DNA of 64,000 bases from AC-69 sp035701505 (GCA_035701505.1 DASSSA010000133.1:1-64000); one strand, 5' to 3'; counted from the first letter of the stretch, positions 24,140-33,387 are shown. Numbers and translations: made by a program. The notes: generated by a model from the sequence alone, not told the origin.

Positions 24140-25609
24140 CTAGTTGGGACTGTGCGTGTCCACGTAGCCGGGCGGCGGGGTCTCGCCGGGAGCCGGCTCA
24201 TGGACCAACCCGGGGCCCTCGTCCGGCGGGATCGGCACATCGAGTCGGCCCGATGCCAGCAGGGAGAGCATGTCGACCCCCATCTCCACCGGATCGATCG
24301 TCCGGACAACCGACCATCGGAAGGCACCGTCGGACACCTTCTCCGACAGGTCGATCTCCGTGGCCTCTGCGGCGTTGCCCTCAGCGTCGAGGACCAACCG
24401 GATCGTGGGACGCCCCAGCGCGCGCTCATGGTTCCGCACGACCACGCCGACCTCCCCGGTCGAGAGCTGGACCAGCGACCCGACCGGGAATAACCCCACG
24501 AGCCGGACGAACGTTCGGACCACGCGAGGGTCGAACGAGCGGCCCGCCCCAGTCTGCAGGATGGCCAGGGCCTGGCGCCGCTCCTCTGGCTTTCGATAGG
24601 AGCGCTTGCTGGTGATCGCGTCGAAGCAGTCGGCCACGGAAACGATTCGCGACGGGAGGGAGGCCACGCGACGACCGGAGAGCGAGGGATAGCCCGACCC
24701 GTCGAACGCGGCGTGGTGCTCCAGCACGACGGACATGGCCGGGTGGAGGGGATCGCGGGTGGTGACGGCGACGAGCCCGGCCCCGTCCACCGGATGACGC
24801 TGGATCAGCCGCCACTGCTCCTCGTTCAGCAACCCGTCGTGCTGGAGGACCTCCCTGGGGACCTTCACCTTCCCCACGTCGTGCAGCAGGCCGCCGATCC
24901 CGAGCGCGATCGATTGCTCGTGGGACAGGCCGATGGCCCTGGCCAGGGCCAGCGACAGGATGCAGACATTCACCATGTGGTGGTACGTGTATTCGTCGTA
25001 GGACTTCACCGTGGTGAGCAGCAGCGCCTGGGCGGGGTCATCGGAGATCAGCTCCGCCAGGTGCTCGGTGAGGCGCACGGTCGCGTCCAGGTCCGCGGGC
25101 CGCCCCGCCAGCAGCCGAGCCGCCGTCTGGCGCAAGAGCTCCAGCCCGGCTGCGTAGCTCTGGAGGAGCTCGGACATGCCGGACACGTCCGCATCGGGAA
25201 CGACCGGGGTGGCCCGGTTCACCCCGATCCATGCCAGCTCCTTCTCGGCGCCCTTCTCCCCCATCAGCAACCTGAGGAGGGCGTCGGCATCGGACTGGGT
25301 CACGCCGGGGCGGAACTCGAGTGAGCGGACGCCTGCCTCGGCCATCGACTGGGCCAGACGGTTCAGCGTGAGCGACTCCCACGCGAGGAGGGTCGCGCCC
25401 ATGTAGAAGTTGCCGTCCGACACGAACAGGACCACGGGCCGACCCCGCGCGTCGCACAGCCCACCGATCTGTCCGGTGAGATCCGCGGTGGTCTCCATCC
25501 GCTTGGGATGCTCGCCCGGGTACAAGGCGTAGACCTGTCGAGCCGCCGAAAGCGTCCGAAGGAACTCGCGGGCCCTGACGATCTCGATCTCCGATGTGGG
25601 CACGCTCAT
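24140..25609 (-). CDS. HD-GYP domain phosphohydrolase
   Basis: A 489-residue protein. The C-terminal half is an HD-GYP-type domain, with metal ligands in YTYHHMVNV, LLHDVGKVKVP, QRHPVDGAG and EHHAAFDGSGYP. Such domains hydrolyse cyclic di-GMP or related signals. The first about 140 residues form a separate module (RQVYALYPGEHPKRM, then LFVSDGNFYMGATLL). A similar module occurs in the HEAT protein encoded directly upstream. ATG at 25609 shares a base with the upstream stop (TGATG), so the two proteins are coupled. There is no membrane segment, and the tail after the HD domain is proline-rich. Confidence 0.85.
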   Translation of the reverse strand: MSVPTSEIEIVRAREFLRTLSAARQVYALYPGEHPKRMETTADLTGQIGGLCDARGRPVVLFVSDGNFYMGATLLAWESLTLNRLAQSMAEAGVRSLEFRPGVTQSDADALLRLLMGEKGAEKELAWIGVNRATPVVPDADVSGMSELLQSYAAGLELLRQTAARLLAGRPADLDATVRLTEHLAELISDDPAQALLLTTVKSYDEYTYHHMVNVCILSLALARAIGLSHEQSIALGIGGLLHDVGKVKVPREVLQHDGLLNEEQWRLIQRHPVDGAGLVAVTTRDPLHPAMSVVLEHHAAFDGSGYPSLSGRRVASLPSRIVSVADCFDAITSKRSYRKPEERRQALAILQTGAGRSFDPRVVRTFVRLVGLFPVGSLVQLSTGEVGVVVRNHERALGRPTIRLVLDAEGNAAEATEIDLSEKVSDGAFRWSVVRTIDPVEMGVDMLSLLASGRLDVPIPPDEGPGLVHEPAPGETPPPGYVDTHSPN

Positions 25610-27573
25610 CACCCGGCTCCCCTCGCGTCACGGAGGAGCCGGCGGGCATACCGGCGGAGCTTCCATGGCAGCCTGGGTCGGGTATCGCCCTCTGAGAGGA
25701 GGCGGAGTACCTCCCGCCCCTCGCCTCCCTCGGCCAGCTCGTCGAGGGCCTGCCGGCGAAGGCCCCGATCGGTGCTGGACCGAGCGATGTCTCCAAGGGC
25801 TGCCGCGGCCTCTGGGGCGAAGATGGCCCCAAGCACGGACACGGCGGTGGGCCGAACATCCTGGAGGCCTTCCGCTGCCAGCGTCCGGAGGTGGGGCACG
25901 GCCTTGACGCCACCCGCCACGACGAGAGCCTTCACCGCCTCCTTTCGAACCTGGGCCGACGGATGGCGAGCCGCCCAGACCAGCTGGTCCAGCACCTCCT
26001 CACCTCCGGCGTTGCCCAGCAGGTTCGCGGCGTTCCTCACTACGTACCACCGGGGATCCTCCAGCCGCGCCACCACCGGCCTCAGGTGCCCCCGCGCGAC
26101 CTGGCGAAGCGCAGCCAGTAGATGGGCGCGCCGTTCCCGATCCGCCTCGGCGAGCAGGTCCAGGAGCACCTCCACCCCGAGATCGCCGAAGGGTTCCAAC
26201 ACTTCGGGGACCGTGGCACCACCGTCTTCGGCGCGCGCCGTGTCCATGATCGCCAACACCGCCTCAGGCGCCAGGGCCTGTCTGACGTACGCGGCGTACA
26301 GGGATTGCCGTTCGTCGCCTGCTCCCCCCAGGGCCGCCCGAACCGGTTCCAGGAGCTCGCGGACGCGAACGGGATCCCGCATCGCCATGGCTGACTGGAG
26401 CCCTTGGGCCCACATGGACAGCACCTCGCCGAGCCGCTCGTCGTCATGCTCGAGGGTCACGTAGTCGTGGAGCGCCAGCAGCGCCGATGTCTGCCGCTGC
26501 TCGTCCGTTCGGGGAAGGGTGGCTTGCATCGTTCGCACGTCGTCGCGTTCGGTCGCGGTCAGGTAGCCGGCGAGCGCATCCGTCACCGAGCCCTCGGGAC
26601 CAACCGTCTCGGGCTCCGCGAGGTCCACCCCGAGCGCCTCCAGGCCCGCCAAGATCGTGCCGGCCTCTTCCCGTCCGGCCTCGAGCGCCTCGGTCAGGTC
26701 GACAAGGTCCAGGTGCCGGACGCCGGCGGCTGCGAGATGGGTGGCCAGCTCCACGGGATCCCGTCGGCCATCCCGGCCCAGGTCGACGAGCGCCCGGGTG
26801 AGCTCGGCGTTGCTCATCGTGCCGATGAACCGCTCAGCCAGGGGGTCTTCGCGGACCCGATCCACCAGCAGCTCGACGAGCGAGCGGCGGAGCTCCGCTG
26901 GGAGCTCCGTGACGACGTCGTGCACCGTCGCGTGCAGGTCGATCTCCCGTCCCGCCTCGATCGACAGGTCCGAGACCAGGCCCCTCAGGCGTCCGAACAG
27001 GGCTTCGGCCTGGGTCTCCGGCCCGCCGGCGAGGTCGTCGATCCGAAGCTGTGAGGCGAGCACGTGGGCATCCGGCACGCGAGCGGGGTTGGCCACCACG
27101 TCCTCGGCCTCGTGGTCGGCTCCCTCGACGGCGGAGGGTCCCAGGGCAGAGAGCACGATCGACCCGACGCCCGCAGAGGCAAGCATCTCCTCCGCACCGC
27201 CCTGTTCCCTGAGATCCTCGGAAGGCATCGACAGCACGGCGAAGGCCCGTTCGAGGTCACGAACGTCAGGCACGGTGCCGATGGCCACCCGCTCCACGCG
27301 ACGTTCGAAGCACGCGCGGGCCAGCCGCTCGGTCGACTCGATGGGGGGCAGGGGCGTGCCCTCGAGCACGAAGCCCTCGCTTCGAACCTCCACGTCGATC
27401 GGCCCGGCTGCGAGAGCCGAGCGGACCGACTCGTCGATCCGCTCCACCGCCGCCGCGAAGCCGGGGCGATTCAAGCTCCCTGGGAACAACCGGTACGCGG
27501 CCAGACCGAGCCAGAGCTGCCGCAGCAGCTCCGCGACTTCGCGGGCGCGATCATCCCCCTCGCTCACGACCAC
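25609..27573 (-). CDS. HEAT-repeat protein with HD-GYP-partner-like N-terminal module
   Basis: A 654-residue, mostly helical soluble protein. The last about 200 residues contain HEAT-like repeats, for example LEDPRWYVVRNAANLLGNAG and ARHPSAQVRKEAVKALVVAG. The N-terminus (LWLGLAAYRLFPGSLNRPGF, then VEVRSEGFVLEGTPL) resembles the module that opens the adjacent HD-GYP protein. The stop overlaps that gene's start, so they are probably made together and may bind each other. GTG at 27573 is taken as start, but the GTG two codons later has a better GAGGTGG site. No enzymatic motif is seen. Confidence 0.75.
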   Translation of the reverse strand: MVVSEGDDRAREVAELLRQLWLGLAAYRLFPGSLNRPGFAAAVERIDESVRSALAAGPIDVEVRSEGFVLEGTPLPPIESTERLARACFERRVERVAIGTVPDVRDLERAFAVLSMPSEDLREQGGAEEMLASAGVGSIVLSALGPSAVEGADHEAEDVVANPARVPDAHVLASQLRIDDLAGGPETQAEALFGRLRGLVSDLSIEAGREIDLHATVHDVVTELPAELRRSLVELLVDRVREDPLAERFIGTMSNAELTRALVDLGRDGRRDPVELATHLAAAGVRHLDLVDLTEALEAGREEAGTILAGLEALGVDLAEPETVGPEGSVTDALAGYLTATERDDVRTMQATLPRTDEQRQTSALLALHDYVTLEHDDERLGEVLSMWAQGLQSAMAMRDPVRVRELLEPVRAALGGAGDERQSLYAAYVRQALAPEAVLAIMDTARAEDGGATVPEVLEPFGDLGVEVLLDLLAEADRERRAHLLAALRQVARGHLRPVVARLEDPRWYVVRNAANLLGNAGGEEVLDQLVWAARHPSAQVRKEAVKALVVAGGVKAVPHLRTLAAEGLQDVRPTAVSVLGAIFAPEAAAALGDIARSSTDRGLRRQALDELAEGGEGREVLRLLSEGDTRPRLPWKLRRYARRLLRDARGAG

Positions 27574-27622
27574 CTCGATCGGATCCCAACCCCCTCCCGC
27601 GGGGTTATCGACAGGCGGCCGG

Positions 27623-27638
27623 CTCGGCCTAAGCCGAG
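27623..27638. promoter_or_regulatory. Inverted repeat CTCGGC-CTAA-GCCGAG in the folD-HEAT gap
   Basis: A perfect 6-4-6 dyad in the 140-base gap between the HEAT gene start and the folD stop. It could be a weak terminator after folD or an operator for the HEAT/HD-GYP pair. No T-run follows it on the minus strand, which weakens the terminator reading. I see nothing else convincing in this gap. Confidence 0.3.
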
Positions 27639-27713
27639 GGACCCCATGACGGAGCCCGGGGCGGCCACCCCCGTCGGGAGGACGGTGGAGTCGCTTGCGT
27701 CACGAGCCTCGGG

Positions 27714-28637
27714 CTACCGGAAGATGCCGAAGCGCGGCTCGACCCGTTGAGCCATCGCGGCGGCCATAAGCGCGTTCCCCACCAGCCAGACGTCGGTGAT
27801 CGGGCCGACCCCGCCGGGGACGGGCGTGATGGCCTCGGCCCTGGCCGCGACGCTCTCGAAGTCCAGATCGCCGACCATCCGGGTCTTGCCCGTGGCCGGG
27901 TCCTCCACCGCGTGAATGCCGACATCCACTGCGATCACACCGTCCCGGACCATGTCGCCGGTCACGAGGGCTCGCACCCCCGCCGCGACGATCAGGATGT
28001 CGGCCAGGCACGTGAACTCGCTGAGCTTGCCGGCCGCGTGCGTGCGGCTGTGGCAGGCGACCACGGTGGCGTCGCGCTGAAGCCCGAGCCACTGCGCCGG
28101 CTTGCCAACGCTGTTCGAGCGGCCGACCACCACGATGGTCTTGCCCGAGTAGAACGTGGCGGGATCTCGGCCTGTCGATCCGAGGTAGGCGTCCAGCAGG
28201 TAGTAGCAGGAGGCCGGAGTGGACGGGAGGAACCGCGGGCGCCCCTGGGCCAGCAGACCGGTGTTCTGCGGGTGCACTGCCTCGATGTCCTTCAGCGGAT
28301 CGATCGCGCTGTTGATCTCGGCCTCGGGGATGTGCGACGGGAGCGGATGCAGAACCAGGATCCCGGTGATCCTTGGATCGGCGTTCAGCTTGCCGATCGT
28401 CGCCACCACATCCGCGAGCTCGACGTCGGCGGGCAGGCTCTCGGTCACGTACCGGTATTCGAGCGCCTCGCACAGCCGCCGCACATGACGCTCGTACGCC
28501 TGGGCGGCGAAGTCCTCGCCCACCAGCACCGTGGCCAGGCCGGGCCGCACTTCGGACAGCCGAAGGACCTTGAGCTCGTCCTCGATCGAGTGCCGCAGGT
28601 GGTCCGCGACCGCGTTCCCATCGATTACGTGGGCCAC
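27714..28637 (-). CDS. FolD-family methylenetetrahydrofolate dehydrogenase with altered catalytic residues
   Basis: A 307-residue FolD homologue. The NAD(P)-binding half is standard (VVVGRSNSVGKPAQWL, ITPVPGGVGPITDVWL). The folate half departs from the rule: the Tyr-x3-Lys helix reads YERHVRRLC, so the position of the cyclohydrolase Lys is Val52. The usual LVQLPLP reads LVLHPLP (Gln to Leu96). The usual KDVDG reads KDIEA (Asp to Glu119). All three residues normally credited with catalysis are therefore changed. It may be a dehydrogenase without cyclohydrolase activity, as reported for yeast Mtd1, or act on another folate. The GTG start has GAGGAGGG upstream. It follows ligA by 24 bases. Confidence 0.85.
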   Translation of the reverse strand: MAHVIDGNAVADHLRHSIEDELKVLRLSEVRPGLATVLVGEDFAAQAYERHVRRLCEALEYRYVTESLPADVELADVVATIGKLNADPRITGILVLHPLPSHIPEAEINSAIDPLKDIEAVHPQNTGLLAQGRPRFLPSTPASCYYLLDAYLGSTGRDPATFYSGKTIVVVGRSNSVGKPAQWLGLQRDATVVACHSRTHAAGKLSEFTCLADILIVAAGVRALVTGDMVRDGVIAVDVGIHAVEDPATGKTRMVGDLDFESVAARAEAITPVPGGVGPITDVWLVGNALMAAAMAQRVEPRFGIFR

Positions 28638-28661
28638 GTCATCCCTCCTCGATGGTCGAGG

Positions 28662-30686
28662 TCAACGCCGTCCCAGGCGTCGGAGGAACTCCCCCTCGTC
28701 GATGATCTCGACCCCCAGCTGCTCGGCCTGGGCGGCCTTCGAACCCGGATTCTCCCCCACGACGACGAAGTCGGTCTTCTTGGAGACGCTGGACGCAACC
28801 CTGGCGCTCGCGTCCTGGGCCGCTCGAGTGGCCTCGTCCCTGGACATCGAGGACAGGCTCCCGGTGATGACGATGGTCGTGCCGGCGAGCGGCCCCCCGG
28901 TCGGCCCCTCGGGCTTCTCGTCCGCCACCCGCACGCCGGCACTGCGGAGCTTCTCGATGAGCTTGAGGTTCTGGCGATCGTGGAACCACTCGTGGACGCT
29001 TCGGGCGATCTCCGGCCCGATCTCGGGCACGGCGTCGATCCCCTCCACGCTGGCCCGGGCCAGGGCATCGATCGAGCCGAACGCTCCGGCCAGGACCTGG
29101 GCCACGTGGGTCCCGACGTGGGGGATGTTCAGTCCGACCAGGAGGCGCCAGATCGGGCGATCCTTCGAGCGCTCGATGGCCGAGAGCAGGTTGTCGATCC
29201 GCTTGTCGGCGAACCCCGGGAGCTGGGCCAGCTGCTCCCGGGTCAGCGAATACACGTCGCTCGGATCCTTCACCCATCCCATATCCAGAAGCAACAGGCC
29301 CGTCTTGTAACCCAGGCCCTCGATGTCCATGGCGCCCCGCGAGGCGAACGCGAACAGCCACTCGACGTTCTGTGACGGACAGCCCCGCTTGTTCGGGCAC
29401 CGCCAGTAGGCCTCGCCCTCCCTGCGGACGAGCGGCGTGCCGCACGAGGGGCACTTCCTCGGGAACCGCCAGGGCTTGGCCTTCGGCGGTCGCTTGGAGA
29501 TGACTGGGCCAACCACCTCGGGGATCACGTCGCCCGCCCGACGAACGATCACGGTGTCGCCCTCGCGGATGTCCTTGCGCTTGACCTCGTCCTCGTTGTG
29601 CAGGGTGGCCGTGGTCACCGTCACGCCCGAGATGAACACGGGTTCCAGCACGGCGAACGGCGTGACGATGCCGGTGCGGCCCGTGTGTACGTCGATCTTC
29701 TCGAGCAGGGTGGTGCGCTCCTCGGGGGGGAACTTGTACGCCACGGCCCAGCGGGGGGCGTGGCTGGTGGCGCCGAGCTCATCCTGCAGGGCGATCTGAT
29801 CGACCTTCACCACCACGCCGTCGATCTCCCAGTCGACGGTGTGCCGGTTCTCCTGCCACTTCTGGATGTAGGCGATCACGCCGTCCAGGTCCTCCCGCAC
29901 CTCCCCTTGCGGCGGGACCGGCAGCCCAGCGTCGCGGCACCACTGGAGGAACCCCGAGTGCGACTCGAAGCGGATCCTCTCGGCATAACCGAAGCTGTGG
30001 ACCCACAGGGCCAGGGGGCGACTCGCCGTGACCTTGGGGTCCTTCTGGCGAAGGCTTCCCGCCGCGCCATTGCGGGGGTTGGCGAATGGGCGCTGGCCCG
30101 CCTCGAGCAACTGCTGGTTCAGCTTCTCGAACGCCCGCACCGGCAGGTAGATCTCACCCCGGACCTCCAGGACCGGGGGTGGGTCCTTGACCCGGAGCCG
30201 TTGGGGCACGGAGCGAACCGTGCGGACGTTCGCGGTGATGTCCTCGCCCACCCGGCCGTCCCCCCGCGTGGCCCCCTTGACCAGGAGGCCGCGTTCGTAG
30301 GTCAGGGCCACGGCGACGCCGTCGATCTTCAGCTCGCAGAAGTACCGGGCCTCGGGCCCAACGGCCCGCTCCACCCGGGTGGCCCACGCCTTCAGCTCCT
30401 CCTCGGAGAACACGTTGTCCAGCGAGAGCATCACGGAGCGATGCTCGACCGGTGCGAACAGGTCGGCGGGAGCGACCCCCACCCGCTGCGTCGGGCTGTC
30501 GGGGGTCACGAGCTCGGGGAATCGGTCCTCCAGCTCCCGGAGCTCCCGCATGAGCTCGTCGTACTCGGCGTCGGAGACTTCCGGATCGTCCAGGACGTAG
30601 TACCGGTACGCGTGGTTGTTCAGGAGCTCTCGAAGCTCCTCCACCCGGAGCTTGGCCGCCGCGCGGTCGCGTTCGGCGTTTCGCAT
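28662..30686 (-). CDS. ligA: NAD-dependent DNA ligase LigA
   Basis: A 674-residue replicative ligase. It has the Ia domain, the adenylated lysine in CELKIDGVAV near residue 115, the OB fold, a four-Cys zinc finger (CPSCGTPLV...CPNKRGCP), helix-hairpin-helix repeats (QLPGFADKRIDNLL), and a C-terminal BRCT domain (LAGTTIVITGSLSSMSRDEA). All are complete and the length is normal. Start ATG at 30686, 20 bases from the UPF0280 gene stop. Its position between mnmA and the gat genes matches actinobacterial chromosomes. Confidence 0.97.
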   Translation of the reverse strand: MRNAERDRAAAKLRVEELRELLNNHAYRYYVLDDPEVSDAEYDELMRELRELEDRFPELVTPDSPTQRVGVAPADLFAPVEHRSVMLSLDNVFSEEELKAWATRVERAVGPEARYFCELKIDGVAVALTYERGLLVKGATRGDGRVGEDITANVRTVRSVPQRLRVKDPPPVLEVRGEIYLPVRAFEKLNQQLLEAGQRPFANPRNGAAGSLRQKDPKVTASRPLALWVHSFGYAERIRFESHSGFLQWCRDAGLPVPPQGEVREDLDGVIAYIQKWQENRHTVDWEIDGVVVKVDQIALQDELGATSHAPRWAVAYKFPPEERTTLLEKIDVHTGRTGIVTPFAVLEPVFISGVTVTTATLHNEDEVKRKDIREGDTVIVRRAGDVIPEVVGPVISKRPPKAKPWRFPRKCPSCGTPLVRREGEAYWRCPNKRGCPSQNVEWLFAFASRGAMDIEGLGYKTGLLLLDMGWVKDPSDVYSLTREQLAQLPGFADKRIDNLLSAIERSKDRPIWRLLVGLNIPHVGTHVAQVLAGAFGSIDALARASVEGIDAVPEIGPEIARSVHEWFHDRQNLKLIEKLRSAGVRVADEKPEGPTGGPLAGTTIVITGSLSSMSRDEATRAAQDASARVASSVSKKTDFVVVGENPGSKAAQAEQLGVEIIDEGEFLRRLGRR

Positions 30687-30705
30687 ATCCGCTACGGGGC
30701 CGGGC

Positions 30706-31371
30706 CTACGCGGCGATCTCCACGCCGCCCATCATCCCGATCCGCTCCCCGAGGATCACGACCGCCCCGTAGATCCCGGGGACCTTCTTCAGGTAGTCGA
30801 GCGCTGTGCGGAACCCGTCGGGCTTCGGAAGGATGGCCTGCACCCCGGCGGCCGCCGCATCGGCGAGCATGCACGAGTTGGCCAGCACGGCGATGCCGTC
30901 CACCCGACCCCCCTGGTTCGTCGAGATTCCCACCCCCTCCCGGCGGGGCGGGACCACCACGGCGATCGATGCGCCGTTCGCCCGGCGAAGGACGGTGAGC
31001 TTCTGGCGCTTCTTGGCAACGATGAAGTAGTCGCCGCCGCAGGCCACCGTGAGCTCACCGCCGGATCGCACCAGGAACCGCCCGACGTGGTCGGCCAGGG
31101 CCCCGAGGAAGGAGTACATGGGACCGACCCCCGCGCTCCGTCCCACCTGCGCCATCTCCTGGACGATGGCCGGTGCGTCGGGCGGGACATCGATCGGTCG
31201 CTTGCTCGTGCGGACCTCGGGGTTGCGGAGCGTGTAGGCCTCGAGTTGCTCCCAGAACGAGAGCGCCGCTGCCCGGGACTCCTCGTCCAGGTCCGTCCGG
31301 GCCGTGATGTGGATCACGACGTCCTGGACCTGGATGTCGAACGTCCGTTGCTTCCTCCTGAACAACCGCAC
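30706..31371 (-). CDS. UPF0280 family protein (ApbE-like fold)
   Basis: A 221-residue protein of the UPF0280 family, distantly related to the FMN transferase ApbE. Recognisable parts are GVGPMYSFLGALADHVGRFL near the middle, GISTNQGGRVDGIAVLANSCMLADAAAAGV, and the C-terminal YGAVVILGERIGMMGGVEI. No biochemical role is established. The start is GTG at 31371 (VRLFRRKQRTF) with GGAGGG eight bases upstream; the track continues upstream only as an arginine-rich artefact antisense to mnmA. A strong hairpin separates it from mnmA. Confidence 0.85.
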   Translation of the reverse strand: MRLFRRKQRTFDIQVQDVVIHITARTDLDEESRAAALSFWEQLEAYTLRNPEVRTSKRPIDVPPDAPAIVQEMAQVGRSAGVGPMYSFLGALADHVGRFLVRSGGELTVACGGDYFIVAKKRQKLTVLRRANGASIAVVVPPRREGVGISTNQGGRVDGIAVLANSCMLADAAAAGVQAILPKPDGFRTALDYLKKVPGIYGAVVILGERIGMMGGVEIAA

Positions 31372-31418
31372 GCGGTGCCCTCCGTGGGCCCGTCCGGGAC
31401 CCGAAGGCCGATGATAAC

Positions 31419-31452
31419 GAGCCCCGCCGCCGGGAATCCGGCGGCGGGGCTC
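31419..31452 (-). terminator. Hairpin terminator after mnmA
   Basis: A perfect 15-bp stem with a four-base loop: GAGCCCCGCCGCCGG, gaat, CCGGCGGCGGGGCTC. It starts 9 bases past the mnmA stop. On the minus strand it is followed by GTTATCATC, so the T-tract is poor. The stem is strong enough to stop or pause transcription before the UPF0280 gene. Confidence 0.7.
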
Positions 31453-31460
31453 CACAGTGC

Positions 31461-32540
31461 CTACCGCAAGGACTCGATGGTCCTGGCGCCGCCGAGGAGC
31501 TCGTCGCCCCGGTACACCACGACGCTCTGACCCGGCGCCACGCCGCGCTGCGGCGTGCGGAACTCCACACGCACCCGGCCATCGATCGCCTCGACGACGG
31601 CGGGGACGTCCTCGCCGTTGTAGCGGATCCTGACCTCGGCCTCGAATGGGCCGGCGGCGGGCGGCTCGCCGCCCACCCACGAGACCCGGTCGGCCACGAG
31701 CCCCCGTCGCATCAGCAGATCGCCCGGGCCCACGACCACGCGGTTCGCGCGAGCGTCGACCTCCACGACGTACGACCGTTCGCCCGTGGACACGCCGATG
31801 CCGCGACGCTGTCCGACGGTGAACCGGAACGACCCTCGATGGCGACCGATCACGTTGCCATCAGGATCGACAACCTCACCCGGGCGAACCATGCCGGGCG
31901 CGTGCTCCTCGATGAAGGCGGCGTGATCCGCTCCGGGGACGAAGCAGATCTCCTGCGAGTCTGGCTTGGCCGCGACCGGAAGGCCGAAGCGCTCGGCGAG
32001 GGCGCGGGTTTCGGCCTTGGCCATGCCGCCGACGGGGAAGCGAGCCCTGGCCAGCTCGCGCTGGCCCAGGGTGTGGAGCATGTAGGACTGGTCCTTGCCG
32101 TCATCGGCGCCGCGAAGGAGATGCCATCGCCCCGCTGGATCTCGATCGGTTCGGACGTAATGCCCGGTGGCCACGAGGTCGACGCCCAGGCGATCTGCCC
32201 GCTCGAGGAACGCACCGAACTTGATGTGCTCGTTGCACCGCGCGCATGGGTTCGGCGTCCGGCCGGCCTCGTGCTCCTCGAAGAAGTCCGCCAGGACCGT
32301 CTCAGCGAACGACGCCGACATGTCGACGACCTCGAAGGCGAACCCGCCGATGCGGGCCACGGCCTCCGCGTCGGCGCGGGCGCTCGGGCCGCAGCAGCCA
32401 TGGTCCACGCCGTCGGCCAGGTGCACCATGTTCATGTGGGAGCCGAGCACCTCGTAGCCCTGTTCGACGAGCAGACAGGCCGAGACAGAGGAGTCGACCC
32501 CGCCCGACATCGCGACCAGCACGGAACCCTTCGAGCCCAT
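31461..32540 (-). CDS. mnmA: tRNA-specific 2-thiouridylase MnmA
   Basis: A 359-residue enzyme that thiolates U34 of the Lys, Glu and Gln tRNAs. The ATP pyrophosphatase loop is VLVAMSGGVDSSVSA at the N-terminus. The catalytic cysteines lie in PNPCARCNEHIKFG and SQEICFVPG, and the KDQSYMLHTLGQ motif is intact. The start is ATG at 32540 (MGSKGSVLVAM), although its ribosome site is weak; the longer frame to 32600 would run into the region upstream of etfB. It is divergent from etfB across 77 bases. Confidence 0.95.
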   Translation of the reverse strand: MGSKGSVLVAMSGGVDSSVSACLLVEQGYEVLGSHMNMVHLADGVDHGCCGPSARADAEAVARIGGFAFEVVDMSASFAETVLADFFEEHEAGRTPNPCARCNEHIKFGAFLERADRLGVDLVATGHYVRTDRDPAGRWHLLRGADDGKDQSYMLHTLGQRELARARFPVGGMAKAETRALAERFGLPVAAKPDSQEICFVPGADHAAFIEEHAPGMVRPGEVVDPDGNVIGRHRGSFRFTVGQRRGIGVSTGERSYVVEVDARANRVVVGPGDLLMRRGLVADRVSWVGGEPPAAGPFEAEVRIRYNGEDVPAVVEAIDGRVRVEFRTPQRGVAPGQSVVVYRGDELLGGARTIESLR

Positions 32541-32580
32541 GGTGGTTGCGAGTCTACGACCGGCTAGTCCTGCCGCTCGG

Positions 32581-32586
32581 TATCCT
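32581..32586 (+). promoter_or_regulatory. Candidate -10 element (TATCCT) for etfB operon
   Basis: TATCCT lies 31 bases before the etfB start in the 77-base divergent mnmA-etfB gap. The same hexamer is found before the EamA gene, ilvE and the atp operon, which hints at a genome-preferred -10 variant. No convincing -35 hexamer was found. Confidence 0.3.
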
Positions 32587-32617
32587 GACGCACTGGCCAA
32601 CCGATAGGGATCGAACC

Positions 32618-33385
32618 ATGAACGTCGTCGTCCTGGTGAAGTACGTGCCGGAACCCCAGGGCGTCCCCAAGCTCGGCGAGGACTTCCTCGTCCAGCGGGA
32701 GGGCGCCGAGGGAGCCCTGGACCCAGGCGACGAGTACGCGATCGAGGCCGCGCTGAAGCTCGTGGAGGAGCACGGGGGCGAGGTGGCCCTGGTCTCGATG
32801 GGCCCGGAGGGCGCGATGGCCGCCCTCCGACGAGGGCTGTCGATGGGGGCCGACCGGGGGGTCCTGGTCACGGACCCCGCGCTCCGCGGGGCCGACGTCC
32901 TGGTCACGGCCCGCGTCCTGGCCGCGGCCATCGGCCGCGGCGACTTCGACCTGGTGCTTGCCGGGGTCGAGTCGACCGACGGCTCCACCGGGACGCTGCC
33001 GATGACCGTCGCCGAGCTCCTGCAGATCCCCTCCGCCACGTTCGCGCGGAAGGTGGAGGTGAACGACGGATCACTCAGGGCCGAACGCCAGACCGAGGCT
33101 GGCTACGACGTGGTGGAGTCACCTCTCCCTGCGCTCGCCACGGTGACCGGCAGCGCCGCGGAGCCTCGATATCCCACGCTGAAGGGGATCATGCAGTCGA
33201 AGCAGAAGCCGGTGGAACAGCTATCGGTCGTCGACCTGGGACTTTCGACGGACGACATCGCGTCGTCCCAGCGGGTTACCTCGGTGAAGGCGGCTCCGGA
33301 AAAGGGGCGCGGCGAGGTAATCGAGGCCGGCGACGATGCGGCGGCCCGCATCGCGGACATCCTGGCCGACGCGAAAGTCATCTAG
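32618..33385 (+). CDS. etfB: Electron transfer flavoprotein beta subunit
   Basis: A 255-residue ETF beta subunit, which with EtfA shuttles electrons from acyl-CoA dehydrogenases to the membrane quinone pool. Typical sequence includes VVLVKYVPEP at the start, LDPGDEYAIEAALKL, ESTDGSTGTLPMTVAELL, and the loop LPALATVTGSAAEPRYPTLKGIM. The start is ATG at 32618, with AGGGA upstream. The stop is two bases from the etfA GTG. Confidence 0.95.
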   Translation: MNVVVLVKYVPEPQGVPKLGEDFLVQREGAEGALDPGDEYAIEAALKLVEEHGGEVALVSMGPEGAMAALRRGLSMGADRGVLVTDPALRGADVLVTARVLAAAIGRGDFDLVLAGVESTDGSTGTLPMTVAELLQIPSATFARKVEVNDGSLRAERQTEAGYDVVESPLPALATVTGSAAEPRYPTLKGIMQSKQKPVEQLSVVDLGLSTDDIASSQRVTSVKAAPEKGRGEVIEAGDDAAARIADILADAKVI

Positions 33386-33387
33386 GC

